A DNA stretch of 64,000 nucleotides from Roseburia hominis (GCA_021771815.1 JAETOE010000016.1:19887-83886); one strand, 5' to 3'. Shown: positions 50,824 to 60,766, numbered from the stretch's first letter. Notes: generated from the sequence alone by a model not told the origin. A program made the numbers and translations.

Positions 50824-50974
50824 GAGCAGTGCAGCGGTGTAGCAGTGCGCTCGATTCCGCTGCGCTGCATCTCGCTTTGGGCGTTCGCCCTATCGGACCG
50901 GGAACATACACATACACATATGCTTATGCAAGCATGCATATGTGTATGTGTATGTTCCCGATCCGGCACTGCTC
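50824..50974. repeat. Nested inverted repeat element of about 150 bp
   Basis: Outer arms GAGCAGTGC (50824–50832) and GCACTGCTC (50966–50974). Inner arms are a 25-bp perfect inverted repeat, 50899–50923 with 50936–50960 (starts CGGGAACATACACATACACA), extended to 30 bp with one mismatch (50894–50965), around a 12-base loop. The inner arms alternate purine and pyrimidine (ACATAC type). The left half also has GCAGCG/CGCTGC pairing near 50831–50868. No gene is present. Confidence 0.9.
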
Positions 50975-51016
50975 ATCGCTTAAGAAATACTTAATAATAT
51001 CATAGGATTATCTTTA

Positions 51017-51071
51017 TTGTATGTGATGACCTCCCATGCTATAGTGACTGTATGAAAAGAAATAGTACAGT
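51017..51071 (+). promoter_or_regulatory. Promoter and likely operator of the GntR–ABC operon
   Basis: TTGTAT (51017–51022), 17-bp spacer, TATAGT (51040–51045). Directly downstream ACTGTA (51047–51052) and TACAGT (51066–51071) form an inverted repeat, placed to let the GntR protein block transcription from the start site, as YtrA does. Confidence 0.7.
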
Positions 51072-51094
51072 TGGTACAGATGGGAGGTTGTGAT

Positions 51095-51469
51095 TTGATT
51101 CAGTTAAATTACCGGGATTCCAAACCGATTTATGAACAGATCAAGGATGGTTTTCGGAAGCTGATTATCTCGAATTCTCTTTCTGCGAATGAGAAACTGC
51201 CGTCCGTCCGCGAACTGGCGTCCGGTCTTGCAATCAATCCGAATACGATCCAGAAGGCGTACCGTGAATTGGAGAGTGAGGGATATATCTATACGGTTGC
51301 CGGAAAGGGAACGTTTGTAGCGGAGCACAGAGAGGTCATTGATGCGCGGGCGCAGAAGCTGTTGGCGGAATTTGATGAAGTGGTAGAAGAACTGTATTTT
51401 CTGTCCGTGCAGAAGAAGGAGCTGATTGAGCGGGTGGAATATCTGGCAGAAGGAGGAAGACAGGCATGA
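51095..51469 (+). CDS. YtrA-type GntR family repressor
   Basis: A 124-residue regulator from TTG 51095 (GGGAGGT 6 bases upstream). The winged helix-turn-helix spans residues 8–76 (YEQIKDGFRKLIISNSL, LPSVRELASGLAINPNTIQK), followed by a short dimerisation helix (RAQKLLAEFDEVVEELYF). The short C-terminus is typical of YtrA, which controls an ABC transporter operon. The stop overlaps the ABC ATPase gene by 4 bp. Confidence 0.92.
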   Translation: MIQLNYRDSKPIYEQIKDGFRKLIISNSLSANEKLPSVRELASGLAINPNTIQKAYRELESEGYIYTVAGKGTFVAEHREVIDARAQKLLAEFDEVVEELYFLSVQKKELIERVEYLAEGGRQA

Positions 51470-52365
51470 TTCAGGTGAGAGGGTTAGAAAAGTCATTCGA
51501 CGGCTTTGCGGCGCTTTGCGGTGTGGATATGCATGTGAAGAAGGGAGCGATCTACGGTCTGGTAGGACCGAACGGAGCGGGCAAGTCTACGCTGATGCGT
51601 CATATTACAGGCGTTTACCGCGCGGATGCGGGGGAAGTGTACGTCGACGGACAGGCGGTATATGAGAACAGGATGGTAAAGGCAAAGATGGCGTACATAC
51701 CGGACGATCTGTTTTACTTTATGCAGGCGGATACGATGGAAATGAAACGCTTTTATGAGGGGATATACCCGAATTTTGATGCAAAGCTTTTCTACCGGAT
51801 GCAGGAATTTTTTCCGGGGATCGACGTGAAGCGCAATATCAGGCGGCTGTCGAAGGGGATGCAAAAGCAGGTCGCATTCTGGCTTGCCATCTGTGCGAAG
51901 CCTAAGGTATTGATCTTAGACGAGCCGGTGGACGGGCTGGATCCCGTGATGCGCCGCCAGATCTGGAGCATCATTATGTCGGAGGTCGCGGAAGAACAGA
52001 TGACCGTGCTGGTGTCCTCGCACAATCTGCGCGAACTGGAAGATGTGTGCGATCATGTCGGCATCATGCATCGCGGAAAGGTCATCATCGAGCGTTCCTT
52101 AAGTGATCTTCAGGGCAATGTTTCCAAGATTCAGGTCGCGTGCCCGAGCGGTATGCCGAAGCTGCCGGAAAATTTTGAAGTGCTGCATATGTCCAATACC
52201 GGGCGTGTGTATACCATGGTCGTAAAGGGTGATCCGAAGGAAGCGGAGGCGGCGCTTGCCGTGTGCAGCCCGACGATTGTGGATATACTGCCGCTGACTC
52301 TGGAAGAAATATTTATTTACGAGATGGGAGGTGCGGACTATGAAGTCAAAGACATTTTGCTTTAA
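51466..52365 (+). CDS. ABC transporter ATP-binding protein
   Basis: A 299-residue ATPase. Walker A GPNGAGKST is near residue 37, the signature region RLSKGMQKQVAFWLAI, and Walker B VLILDEPVDGLDP near 144–157. The last 80 residues are a C-terminal extension common in YtrB-like subunits. In B. subtilis the ytr operon responds to cell-wall antibiotics. The next gene overlaps and supplies the membrane part. Confidence 0.92.
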   Translation: MIQVRGLEKSFDGFAALCGVDMHVKKGAIYGLVGPNGAGKSTLMRHITGVYRADAGEVYVDGQAVYENRMVKAKMAYIPDDLFYFMQADTMEMKRFYEGIYPNFDAKLFYRMQEFFPGIDVKRNIRRLSKGMQKQVAFWLAICAKPKVLILDEPVDGLDPVMRRQIWSIIMSEVAEEQMTVLVSSHNLRELEDVCDHVGIMHRGKVIIERSLSDLQGNVSKIQVACPSGMPKLPENFEVLHMSNTGRVYTMVVKGDPKEAEAALAVCSPTIVDILPLTLEEIFIYEMGGADYEVKDILL

Positions 52366-54262
52366 TTGGACGATATTCAAGAAAAATGTCACGCATTACT
52401 GGCCGATCTGGTCGCTGTATCTGGCGTATCTGCTGGTGACGATGCCGGTTGTAGTCTGGCAGTTGACGACGATGGAATATTACAGCATGGATTATGATAA
52501 GGCTTTCAGAATGTACGACATTATGCAGTCGGTGATTTCTGTAGAACTGATGCCATTCCCGACGTTTGCAGCCGCTGCCGTCGTCGCGCTTGCAATGTTT
52601 TCCTATCTGTATTCCGCGAAAAGCGCCAACATGATTCATGCGCTTCCGGTGAACCGGCTGGAACTGTACGTGACGAATTATCTGTCGGGACTTACGTTTC
52701 TTATAATCCCGGAACTGATCTCGTTTTTCGTGACGGTGATCGTATGCCTGACGAATGATATTACCTGTATTCAGTATTTATTTTACGCTACGCTGGCGCA
52801 GATGGGGACGGCGTTTTTTGCCTATTCGCTGGCGGTCTTCGTCGCGATGTTCACGGGGCAGGCATTTGCAATGCCGTTCTACTTCGTGCTGGTGAACTAT
52901 CTTTATGTCGGCTGTATGTATCTGGTGAGCGAGATCATCAATCTGTTTTGCTATGGCGTGGAGGATGCGTGGAATCCGGGCAGATCGTGTGTTCTGTCGC
53001 CGCTCTATTATCTGGGGAACAATTTAAGGAGCTCCACCATCTATGAGTCCGCTACGGCTTCGACCGTGGGAATCAGAATATTCGGAGTGAAGCTGGTGGG
53101 AGCCTATGCAGCCGTTGCCGTCGTGTTGATTGTCGTGGCATATCAGCTCTATAAGAGACGGCAGATCGAGACGGCGGGCGACTGGGTCAGCATCGGCATC
53201 GTAAAGCCTGTGTTCCGCTGGGGAGCGGCGCTCTGCGGCGGCATACTTTTGTCGATCATGGTTACGGCGCTGATTCAAAGTTCCTGCGGGGCCAGTGCTT
53301 ATCCGTGCATGGTAGTTTCGATTGTGGTCATGGGCTTTGTCTGTTTCTTTGCGGCGGAAATGCTGCTTGAGAAGAACTTCCGCGTGTTTAAGAAACGGCG
53401 TCTGATCGAGTGGGCGGGTTTTGCCGTCGTAGCAGTGTGCTTTGTCACGGTCTTTGAACTTGATGTGTTTGGAATTGAGAAGCGGCTTCCCGCAGCGGAT
53501 GAGGTCGAAGCGGCATTTGTCTATATGGATTATCCCATCGAAGTCGGGGAAGAAGATATCGAAACGCTGCTTGCATTGCATCGTCAGGTCATCGATAACA
53601 AGAGGGCTTATATGCAGAATGAGAGGGATGACGGGCAATATTACTATACGACGTTTAGGTACTATCTGAAGGACGGTACGAGGTTTGAAAGGCGATATGC
53701 ACTGCCGATTACGGAGCAGTACATTGCGGATGAGACGACGCCGTCGGGATGGATTCTCTCGTTGGAGAAGCAGCCGGAAAATATGAAGAGGAGTATGTTC
53801 GGGATAGGTTATGGGGAGAATACCTATATCACGGCATCGATCGAACGCTATGATGAGCAGGGAAATATGTTCGAGTATACGCTGGAAGAGGAGGAGAAGA
53901 AGGCGGTTCTCGATGCATTCATGAGGGACATCGAGGAAGGAAATTTCGAGTACACTCTTTACAGTCTCTACCAGAACGGGCCGACACAGTATTACAATTC
54001 GATTTCGGTGAATTATTATAATCCGGCCGGCTACAATGATATGTATGAATATTTTGCTGGATATCGCAGCTATGCGAAGGACGATAATAACGCCAGGACC
54101 AGAGGAGTGAACAACAATGTTTATCTGAGCTTTTACCCGGAGTGCACGCATCTGATCGAGACGCTAAATCAGCTTGGAATTATTAATGATACGTGGAAAT
54201 TGTATACATCTGATGAGTATGAGGCGATGGTGAGCCAGAACTTCGAGGCGTATAATGATTGA
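52340..54262 (+). CDS. ABC-2 type permease with extracytoplasmic domain
   Basis: A 640-residue membrane protein. About eight hydrophobic segments lie in the first 395 residues, including LAYLLVTMPVVVWQL and TFLIIPELISFFVTVIVCL. A last helix near 360–380 is followed by an extracytoplasmic domain of about 250 residues rich in Tyr, Asn and Glu. No signature for a substrate is visible. ATG 52340 with GGGAGGTG is preferred. It is the third gene of the GntR–ABC operon. The large outer domain may bind a peptide or lipid-linked ligand. Confidence 0.85.
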   Translation: MKSKTFCFNWTIFKKNVTHYWPIWSLYLAYLLVTMPVVVWQLTTMEYYSMDYDKAFRMYDIMQSVISVELMPFPTFAAAAVVALAMFSYLYSAKSANMIHALPVNRLELYVTNYLSGLTFLIIPELISFFVTVIVCLTNDITCIQYLFYATLAQMGTAFFAYSLAVFVAMFTGQAFAMPFYFVLVNYLYVGCMYLVSEIINLFCYGVEDAWNPGRSCVLSPLYYLGNNLRSSTIYESATASTVGIRIFGVKLVGAYAAVAVVLIVVAYQLYKRRQIETAGDWVSIGIVKPVFRWGAALCGGILLSIMVTALIQSSCGASAYPCMVVSIVVMGFVCFFAAEMLLEKNFRVFKKRRLIEWAGFAVVAVCFVTVFELDVFGIEKRLPAADEVEAAFVYMDYPIEVGEEDIETLLALHRQVIDNKRAYMQNERDDGQYYYTTFRYYLKDGTRFERRYALPITEQYIADETTPSGWILSLEKQPENMKRSMFGIGYGENTYITASIERYDEQGNMFEYTLEEEEKKAVLDAFMRDIEEGNFEYTLYSLYQNGPTQYYNSISVNYYNPAGYNDMYEYFAGYRSYAKDDNNARTRGVNNNVYLSFYPECTHLIETLNQLGIINDTWKLYTSDEYEAMVSQNFEAYND

Positions 54263-54309
54263 TGTATGGTAAAGCAGTAATAACAGAATATTCATTTTGA
54301 GAGAAAAGA

Positions 54310-54334
54310 GGGCGGAATAGTTGTTATTCCGCCC
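54310..54334 (+). terminator. Probable terminator after the GntR–ABC operon
   Basis: GGGCGGAATA (54310–54319) pairs with TATTCCGCCC (54325–54334) around five bases. The T tail is short (CGTTTA). Confidence 0.65.
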
Positions 54335-54335
54335 C

Positions 54336-54353
54336 GTTTAGTGTAAACTAAAC
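54336..54353. promoter_or_regulatory. GTTTAG-N6-CTAAAC palindrome
   Basis: A perfect 6-bp inverted repeat, 54336–54341 and 54348–54353, 40 bp before the DUF512 gene. It looks like a binding site for an unknown regulator. It may also be a chance match. Confidence 0.4.
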
Positions 54354-54392
54354 AATATGCGGGTTCGCATGAGGAGAGGACAGGAGCATTAC

Positions 54393-55769
54393 ATGGGTGA
54401 GAAGAAGCATATTGTTTATAAAATAGAGCCGGGCAGCATCGCGGAGGAGATGGAGCTTGCGCCGGGCGACGCGCTGCTTGCAATCAACGGAAAAGAGATC
54501 GGCGACGTGTTCGATTATCATTATCTGATTCATGACGAATATCTGACGGTATTGATCGAAAAGGCGGACGGCGAGCCGTGGGAACTTGAGATCGAGAAGG
54601 ATTATGACGAGGATCTTGGCATAGAATTTGAAAACGGGCTGATGGACGATTACAAGTCCTGCCATAATAAGTGTATTTTCTGTTTTATTGATCAGATGCC
54701 GAAGGGAATGCGCGAGACGCTCTATTTTAAGGACGATGATTCAAGGCTCTCTTTTTTACAGGGAAATTACGTGACGCTGACGAACATGAAGGATGCGGAT
54801 TTAGAGCGCATTATCGCGTACAAGCTTGCGCCGATCAACATATCCGTACAGACGACAAACCCCGAGCTTCGCTGCATGATGCTTCACAACCGTTTTGCGG
54901 GGGAGGCGTTAAAGAAGATCGACCGGCTCTATGAGGCGGGCATCGAGATGAACGGGCAGATCGTGCTCTGCAAGGGAGTCAACGACGGGGGAGAGCTGGA
55001 GCGTTCCATCCGCGATCTGGCGAAGTACCTCCCTTATATGGAGAGTGTGTCCGTCGTTCCGGTAGGGCTTTCGAAGTACAGGGAGGGGCTTTATCCGCTT
55101 GAGCCGTTTACGAAGGAAGATGCAAAGGAAGTGCTTGGAACGATCCGCAAGTGGCAGGAAGTGTGCATGAAGAGTCATGGCACGCATTTCATCCACGCGA
55201 GCGACGAGTGGTATCTTCTCGCGGGGGAGGAGCTTCCGGGCGAGGACAATTACGACGGCTATATCCAGCTTGAGAACGGCGTGGGCATGATACGGCTTTT
55301 ATTAGACGAGTTCGGGGAGGCGCTGGACGAATTGCGGGCAGCCAAAGCGGATGATGACTTGTCAAAGGAACCGGCTTCTTTTTGTGAGCAGCTGCCGGAC
55401 AGAAATGAGACGCATGTAGTATCTATTGCGACGGGGTATCTTGCCGCGCCTTTTCTTGTGCAGCTTGCCGGGGACTGTATGCGAGAATTTCCAAATTATG
55501 AGATTCATGTCTACGCGATCCGTAACGATTTCTTCGGGGAGCGCATCACGGTATCGGGGCTTCTGACCGGACAGGATTTAAAGGCGCAGCTGACCGGGAA
55601 AGTGCTTGGCGAACGGCTGCTTCTGCCGTGCAATCTATTGCGCAGCGGGGAGGAAGTATTCCTGGACGATATGACGTTGGGCGAGCTTAAAACTGCTTTA
55701 CAAGTGGAAATAGATATTGTAAAATCAAGCGGTCAGGATTTGCTGTTTTCCATGCTTGGAATCGGCTGA
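54393..55769 (+). CDS. DUF512 family protein with PDZ-like and radical SAM-like domains
   Basis: A 458-residue protein. Residues 1–70 form a PDZ-like domain (IEPGSIAEEMELAPGDALLA), and KSCHNKCIFCFIDQMPKGMR near residue 88 has the Cys-x3-Cys-x2-Cys arrangement of an iron–sulfur radical SAM enzyme. The C-terminal DUF512 region begins near 290. It is conserved beside der in Clostridia, as here (24 bp gap). Function is unknown. ATG 54393 has AGGAG 7 bases upstream. Confidence 0.87.
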   Translation: MGEKKHIVYKIEPGSIAEEMELAPGDALLAINGKEIGDVFDYHYLIHDEYLTVLIEKADGEPWELEIEKDYDEDLGIEFENGLMDDYKSCHNKCIFCFIDQMPKGMRETLYFKDDDSRLSFLQGNYVTLTNMKDADLERIIAYKLAPINISVQTTNPELRCMMLHNRFAGEALKKIDRLYEAGIEMNGQIVLCKGVNDGGELERSIRDLAKYLPYMESVSVVPVGLSKYREGLYPLEPFTKEDAKEVLGTIRKWQEVCMKSHGTHFIHASDEWYLLAGEELPGEDNYDGYIQLENGVGMIRLLLDEFGEALDELRAAKADDDLSKEPASFCEQLPDRNETHVVSIATGYLAAPFLVQLAGDCMREFPNYEIHVYAIRNDFFGERITVSGLLTGQDLKAQLTGKVLGERLLLPCNLLRSGEEVFLDDMTLGELKTALQVEIDIVKSSGQDLLFSMLGIG

Positions 55770-55793
55770 ATGAAGAAAGGATAGGTCAGACAG

Positions 55794-57119
55794 ATGAGTA
55801 AACCCGTAGTAGCGGTTGTGGGGCGTCCGAACGTGGGGAAATCCACCCTGTTCAACGCGCTTGCAGGCGAACGAATTTCAATCGTAAAGGACACGCCGGG
55901 GGTGACGAGAGATCGTATTTATGCGGACGTGACATGGTTGGATTACCAGTTTACGATGATAGATACCGGAGGAATCGAACCGGACAGCAAGGATATCATC
56001 CTCTCCCAGATGCGGGAGCAGGCGGAAATCGCGATTGCGACAGCGGATGTGATTGTTTTCCTGACGGATGTCAGACAGGGACTGCAGGACGCGGATTCCA
56101 AGGTGGCGGACATGCTTAGACGCTCGGGAAAGCCGGTCGTTTTGGTTGTAAATAAGGTCGACAGCTTCGAGAAATATATGCCGGATGTGTATGAGTTCTA
56201 CAATCTCGGCATCGGCGATCCGTTTCCGATTTCGGCGGCGTCCATGCTGGGACTCGGCGATATGTTAGACGAGGTCGTTTCCCATTTCCCGGATTATAAT
56301 AAGGATGAGGAGGAGGATGAACGCCCGAAGGTGGCGATTATCGGAAAACCGAACGTAGGAAAGTCCTCTCTGATCAACAAGCTGGCAAATGAGGAGCGCG
56401 TCATTGTCTCGGATATCGCAGGGACGACGAGAGACGCGATCGACACAGATATCAGGTACGACGGCAGGGAATATGTCTTTATTGACACGGCAGGCCTGCG
56501 GCGCAAGAACAAGATCAAGGAAGAAATCGAGCGGTACAGCATCATCCGCGCGGTGACGGCGGTAGAGCGCGCAGACGTTTGTATTATCGTCATTGATGCG
56601 ACGGAGGGTGTGACCGAGCAGGATGCGAAGATCGCCGGCATCGCGCATGAGCGGGGCAAGGGCATTATCATTGCGGTGAACAAGTGGGATGCGATCGAGA
56701 AGGACGATAAGACGATTTACCGGCACACGGAGAAGATTCGTCAGATTTTAAGTTTCATGCCGTATGCGGAGATCCTGTTTATCTCTGCGAAGTCGGGGCA
56801 GCGTCTGAACAAGATTTTTGAGACGATCGACGTGGTCATTGCGAACAACAGCATGCGTGTCGCGACGGGCGTCTTAAACGAAATCGTCGCCGAGGCAGTT
56901 GCGATGCAGCAGCCGCCGTCGGATAAAGGCAAACGTCTGAAGATCTACTATACGACGCAGGCTGCAGTCAAGCCGCCGACGTTTGTTGTTTTTGTCAATG
57001 ACAAGGAATTGATGCATTTTTCTTATACGAGGTATCTGGAGAACCGGATTCGCGAGACGTTCGGCTTTCGCGGAACCGCACTGAAATTTATAATCAGGGA
57101 GAGGAAGGAGGAGCCGTAA
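55794..57119 (+). CDS. der: Ribosome biogenesis GTPase Der (EngA)
   Basis: A 441-residue double GTPase for 50S assembly. The first G domain has [12 protein letters not shown], the second [12 protein letters not shown] near residue 184. [19 protein letters not shown] carries the second G3. The C-terminal KH-like domain ends [15 protein letters not shown]. The stop and the plsY start share one base (TAATG). Confidence 0.97.
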   Translation: MSKPVVAVVGRPNVGKSTLFNALAGERISIVKDTPGVTRDRIYADVTWLDYQFTMIDTGGIEPDSKDIILSQMREQAEIAIATADVIVFLTDVRQGLQDADSKVADMLRRSGKPVVLVVNKVDSFEKYMPDVYEFYNLGIGDPFPISAASMLGLGDMLDEVVSHFPDYNKDEEEDERPKVAIIGKPNVGKSSLINKLANEERVIVSDIAGTTRDAIDTDIRYDGREYVFIDTAGLRRKNKIKEEIERYSIIRAVTAVERADVCIIVIDATEGVTEQDAKIAGIAHERGKGIIIAVNKWDAIEKDDKTIYRHTEKIRQILSFMPYAEILFISAKSGQRLNKIFETIDVVIANNSMRVATGVLNEIVAEAVAMQQPPSDKGKRLKIYYTTQAAVKPPTFVVFVNDKELMHFSYTRYLENRIRETFGFRGTALKFIIRERKEEP

Positions 57120-57763
57120 TGATAGGAGCAAGGTTGATAGCATTGGGAATCGGCTATGTATTCGGACTGTTTCAGACGGGTTATATTTACGGAAAGAGCA
57201 AGGGAATCGATATCAGGAATGAGGGCAGCGGCAATGCCGGAACGACGAATTCCCTGCGTGTACTGGGAATCAAGGCGGGACTTATCACGTTCCTGGGCGA
57301 TTTGTTCAAGGCGATTTTCGCAGTGCTGCTCGTGCTGTTACTTTTCCGCAATAAATATCCGGACGCGGTTAAGATTCTGGAACTTTACGCAGGCTTCGGT
57401 GCGGTGCTCGGACATAATTTTCCGTTCTACTTAAAGTTCAAGGGAGGTAAGGGAATCGCCTGCACTTCGGGTATGATCCTTGCGGTATGTCCGCTTGCGG
57501 CGCCGATCTGTCTGGCGCTCTTTATCGGTTCCATTGCAATCACAAGATATGTGTCTCTCGGCTCGATTCTCGTCGTGGTGAGTTATCTCGTGCAGGTCAT
57601 TGTATTTGGTCAGCTTGGATATCTGCACATTGATGCGGCGTTGCTGCCGGAGTTCTATATTGTGAGCGCTTGTTTTACGGCGATGGCGTTGTGGCGGCAC
57701 AGAAGCAATATCAAGCGTCTCTTAAGCGGCACGGAAAATAAATTTGCATTAAAGAAGAAATAG
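57119..57763 (+). CDS. plsY: Glycerol-3-phosphate acyltransferase PlsY
   Basis: A 214-residue integral membrane enzyme (about five helices) that transfers the acyl group from acyl-phosphate to glycerol-3-phosphate. Conserved motifs: NEGSGNAGTTNSLRVLG, GHNFPFYLKFKGGKGIA. It uses the acyl-phosphate made by PlsX (23.8 kb) and feeds phospholipid synthesis, with gpsA next supplying the acceptor. Confidence 0.96.
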   Translation: MIGARLIALGIGYVFGLFQTGYIYGKSKGIDIRNEGSGNAGTTNSLRVLGIKAGLITFLGDLFKAIFAVLLVLLLFRNKYPDAVKILELYAGFGAVLGHNFPFYLKFKGGKGIACTSGMILAVCPLAAPICLALFIGSIAITRYVSLGSILVVVSYLVQVIVFGQLGYLHIDAALLPEFYIVSACFTAMALWRHRSNIKRLLSGTENKFALKKK

Positions 57764-57846
57764 GGATTGTTTCCGGCATTAAGGAGATATAACGTTAAAA
57801 ATAGAAGCAGAAACTGGCGGTATGGTCAGAGAAAAGGGGAAGAAAA

Positions 57847-58860
57847 ATGGCAAAGGTTGCTGTAATCGGCGCGGGAAGCTGGGGAATCGCCCTTGCGAAC
57901 GTGCTGCATACCAATGGAAATGATGTGACGGTGTGGTCGATCGTCGAGGCGGAGATTACCATGCTTCGTGAAAAGCATGAGCATGTGGATAAGCTGCCGG
58001 GCGTGAAGCTTCCGGAGGATATGAAATTTACAACCGATTTGGAGGAAGCGGTATGTGGCAAGGAGTATCTGATCCTTGCGGTGCCGTCTGTCTTTACCAG
58101 AAGTACGGCAAAGAGCATGAAACCTTTTGTAAAGGAAGGGCAGGTTATCGTCTGCGTTGCGAAGGGAATCGAGGAGAAGACGCTCATGACGCTTTCCGAG
58201 ATCGTGGAACAGGAGATTCCGGCGTCGGATGTGGCGGTGATGTGTGGTCCGAGCCATGCCGAGGAGGTCGGCGTCGGGCTGCCGACGACTGTAGTGGCAG
58301 GAGCGAAAAAGAAGAAGATCGCCGAGGGTGTGCAGGACATTTTTATGAACGAGGTGTTCCGTGTCTACACCAGCCCGGATGTGCTCGGCATGGAGCTTGG
58401 CGGCTCGCTTAAGAATGTGATTGCGCTTGCGGCGGGCATGGCGGACGGACTCGGCTACGGCGACAATACCAAGGCGGCGCTGATCACCCGCGGCATCTCG
58501 GAGATCGGCCGTCTGGCGCTTAAGATGGGCGCGAAATATGAGACTTTAAGCGGACTGACCGGAATCGGCGATCTGATTGTGACCTGTGAGAGCCGTCACA
58601 GCAGAAACCGCAAGGCGGGCATGCTGATCGGACAGGGGTATACGATGCAGCAGGCGATGGACGAGGTGAAGATGGTCGTCGAGGGTGTGTACTCCGCGAA
58701 GGCGGCGATCGCGCTTGCGAAGAAGTGTGACGTTGATATGCCGATCATCGAGGTAGTGAATAAGGTTCTGTTCGAGGATAAGCCGGCGAGGGAAGCGGTG
58801 ACGGAGCTGATGCAGCGGGATAAGCGCGTGGAGAACAGCAATCTGGAGTGGGATGAATAA
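57847..58860 (+). CDS. gpsA: NAD(P)-dependent glycerol-3-phosphate dehydrogenase
   Basis: A 337-residue enzyme reducing dihydroxyacetone phosphate to glycerol-3-phosphate. The nucleotide-binding loop is GAGSWGIALANVL. Catalytic Lys lies in LGGSLKNVIALAAG, with the signature TLSGLTGIGDLIVTCESRHS RN in two parts. It follows plsY by 83 bp and starts with GGGGAAG upstream. Confidence 0.96.
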   Translation: MAKVAVIGAGSWGIALANVLHTNGNDVTVWSIVEAEITMLREKHEHVDKLPGVKLPEDMKFTTDLEEAVCGKEYLILAVPSVFTRSTAKSMKPFVKEGQVIVCVAKGIEEKTLMTLSEIVEQEIPASDVAVMCGPSHAEEVGVGLPTTVVAGAKKKKIAEGVQDIFMNEVFRVYTSPDVLGMELGGSLKNVIALAAGMADGLGYGDNTKAALITRGISEIGRLALKMGAKYETLSGLTGIGDLIVTCESRHSRNRKAGMLIGQGYTMQQAMDEVKMVVEGVYSAKAAIALAKKCDVDMPIIEVVNKVLFEDKPAREAVTELMQRDKRVENSNLEWDE

Positions 58861-58934
58861 GATGAAGAATAGACAGCGTGCTGTGCTCTGCACAGACGCG
58901 CTGTAACGGAACGAATAAGGTGGGAGGAACAGGC

Positions 58935-59369
58935 ATGCCTGAAATCAGAATCAAATATTTTACGGACGCAATCGATCGTCTGACTTATATCGATGGGAAA
59001 TCTGACTGGATCGACCTGCGCGCCTCCGAGGAGGTTGTGCTTGCGGCGGGAGAATTTGCGCTGATTCCGCTAGGCGTGGCGATGGAACTGCCGAAGGGTT
59101 ATGAGGCGCATGTAGTGCCGCGCAGTTCGACTTTTAAGAATTACGGCATCATTCAGACGAACAGCTGCGGAATCATCGACTGCAGTTACTGCGGGGACGA
59201 CGATATGTGGCGCATGCCGGTGTATGCGGTGCGCGATACCGTGATTCATGTGAATGACAGAATCTGCCAGTTCCGCATTTTTGAGAATCAGCCGAAGATT
59301 ACATTTGCGGAAACTAAGACACTTGGAAATGCGAGCCGCGGAGGATTTGGAAGCACCGGGACAAATTAG
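58935..59369 (+). CDS. dut: dUTP diphosphatase
   Basis: A 144-residue trimeric dUTPase. It hydrolyses dUTP to dUMP, keeping uracil out of DNA. All five motifs are visible: motif 2 [11 protein letters not shown], motif 3 [20 protein letters not shown], motif 4 DRICQFRI, motif 5 [13 protein letters not shown]. Motif 3 has Cys residues not typical of the family but keeps the key Asp. ATG 58935 has GGGAGGA upstream. The frame extends to 58878 but without similarity. Confidence 0.93.
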   Translation: MPEIRIKYFTDAIDRLTYIDGKSDWIDLRASEEVVLAAGEFALIPLGVAMELPKGYEAHVVPRSSTFKNYGIIQTNSCGIIDCSYCGDDDMWRMPVYAVRDTVIHVNDRICQFRIFENQPKITFAETKTLGNASRGGFGSTGTN

Positions 59370-59426
59370 GGTTCGTCAATCCGCACAGTTTTTTATCAAA
59401 AACCCGTCAGTTTGACGAAATAACGC

Positions 59427-59516
59427 AAAAACTGTCTAAAGCACTGTAACATCCTACAAGAAAAGCAAAGATTCTTTGTGTAGGCGGTCTATGGTATTTT
59501 GGACAGTTTTTTTGTA
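59427..59516 (+). other. Structured region between dut and the sugar ABC ATPase gene
   Basis: AAAAACTGTC (59427–59436) pairs with GACAGTTTTT (59502–59511), enclosing CCTACA (59453–59458)/TGTAGG (59479–59484). A T run follows the outer arm. This is probably the dut terminator; the long loop is unusual. No gene in 59370–59564. Confidence 0.5.
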
Positions 59517-59564
59517 TAGTAAATATATCAAAAACGTAATCAAATTTTAGGAGGGATTAGTCCA

Positions 59565-60677
59565 ATGGCAAGTTTATCTTTAAAGAACATTTGTAAAGTA
59601 TATCCGAACGGCTTTGAGGCTGTTAAGGATTTCAATCTTGAGGTAGAGGATCAGGAGTTCATTATCTTCGTAGGTCCGTCCGGATGTGGTAAGTCCACAA
59701 CCCTTCGTATGATCGCAGGTCTTGAGGAGATTTCTTCCGGTGAGTTCTGCATCGACGGCAAGCTCATGAACGACGTTGAGCCGAAGGATCGTGATATCGC
59801 GATGGTATTCCAGAACTACGCTCTGTATCCGCATATGACCGTATTCGACAATATGGCATTCGGACTTAAGTTAAGAAAAGTTCCGAAGGACGAGATCAAG
59901 AGAAAAGTAGAAGAGGCTGCCAAGATCCTTGACCTTGAGAAGTTATTAGACCGTAAGCCGAAGGCTCTTTCCGGTGGTCAGAGACAGCGTGTTGCTATGG
60001 GTCGTGCAATCGTTCGTAACCCGAAGGTATTCCTGATGGATGAGCCGCTGTCCAACCTGGATGCAAAGCTTCGTGTACAGATGCGTTCCGAGATCGCTTC
60101 TCTGCACAACAGATTAAAGGCAACGATCATCTACGTTACACATGATCAGACCGAGGCTATGACCTTAGGTACCAGAATCGTCGTATTAAAGGACGGCGTT
60201 ATCATGCAGGTAGATTCTCCGCAGAAGTTATACAACGAGCCGAACAACCTGTTCGTTGCAGGATTCATCGGTTCTCCGCAGATGAACTTCATCGACGCTG
60301 TATGTAAGGTTGAGGGCGATAAGGCAAGCCTTTCCTTCGAGAACACGACAGTTGTTCTTCCTCCTGCAAAGGCTAAGAAGTTAGTAGACGGCAATTACAA
60401 CGGCAAGACGGTTGTTATGGGTATCAGACCGGAGGATATCGGAGATTCCGAGATCGAGATCGAGGCTCATAAGGATGCGACTTTCGAGACAGATGTAACC
60501 GGATATGAGTTATTAGGTTCTGAGGTATTATTATACTTTAACGTAGCTGGAACAGGTATGACCGCTAAGGTTGATTCCAGAACAACTGCCCGCATGGGAG
60601 ATCACATCAGATTGGCAATTGATCCGGAGAAGATTCACGTGTTCGATAAGGAAACAGAATTGACAATCACCAACTAA
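59565..60677 (+). CDS. Sugar ABC transporter ATP-binding protein, UgpC/MsmX type
   Basis: A 370-residue ATPase that powers several sugar importers. GPSGCGKSTT near residue 37, signature LSGGQRQRVAMGRAI, Walker B VFLMDEPLSNLDAKLR. The C-terminal regulatory/TOBE domain follows from about residue 235. No permease or binding protein is nearby, which fits a shared multi-sugar ATPase (MsmX/MsmK). Codon use is biased towards GTT, TTA and CGT, unlike the GC-ending codons around it, as in highly expressed genes. Confidence 0.92.
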   Translation: MASLSLKNICKVYPNGFEAVKDFNLEVEDQEFIIFVGPSGCGKSTTLRMIAGLEEISSGEFCIDGKLMNDVEPKDRDIAMVFQNYALYPHMTVFDNMAFGLKLRKVPKDEIKRKVEEAAKILDLEKLLDRKPKALSGGQRQRVAMGRAIVRNPKVFLMDEPLSNLDAKLRVQMRSEIASLHNRLKATIIYVTHDQTEAMTLGTRIVVLKDGVIMQVDSPQKLYNEPNNLFVAGFIGSPQMNFIDAVCKVEGDKASLSFENTTVVLPPAKAKKLVDGNYNGKTVVMGIRPEDIGDSEIEIEAHKDATFETDVTGYELLGSEVLLYFNVAGTGMTAKVDSRTTARMGDHIRLAIDPEKIHVFDKETELTITN

Positions 60678-60704
60678 TTCGTTAGAATTGAACAAAGAAT
60701 ATTT

Positions 60705-60742
60705 AAAAACTGGGTGCATATTCTGTACCCAGTTTTTGCTAG
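60705..60742 (+). terminator. Terminator after the sugar ABC ATPase gene
   Basis: AAAAACTGGGT (60705–60715) pairs with ACCCAGTTTTT (60727–60737). Confidence 0.9.
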
Positions 60743-60766
60743 TTTAGGAAGAGAAAGGCGAATTAC

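Noticed and set aside
53024..54151. Open frame of 375 codons on the minus strand
   Set aside because: Antisense to the ABC permease; no recognisable domain and shadow-like composition.
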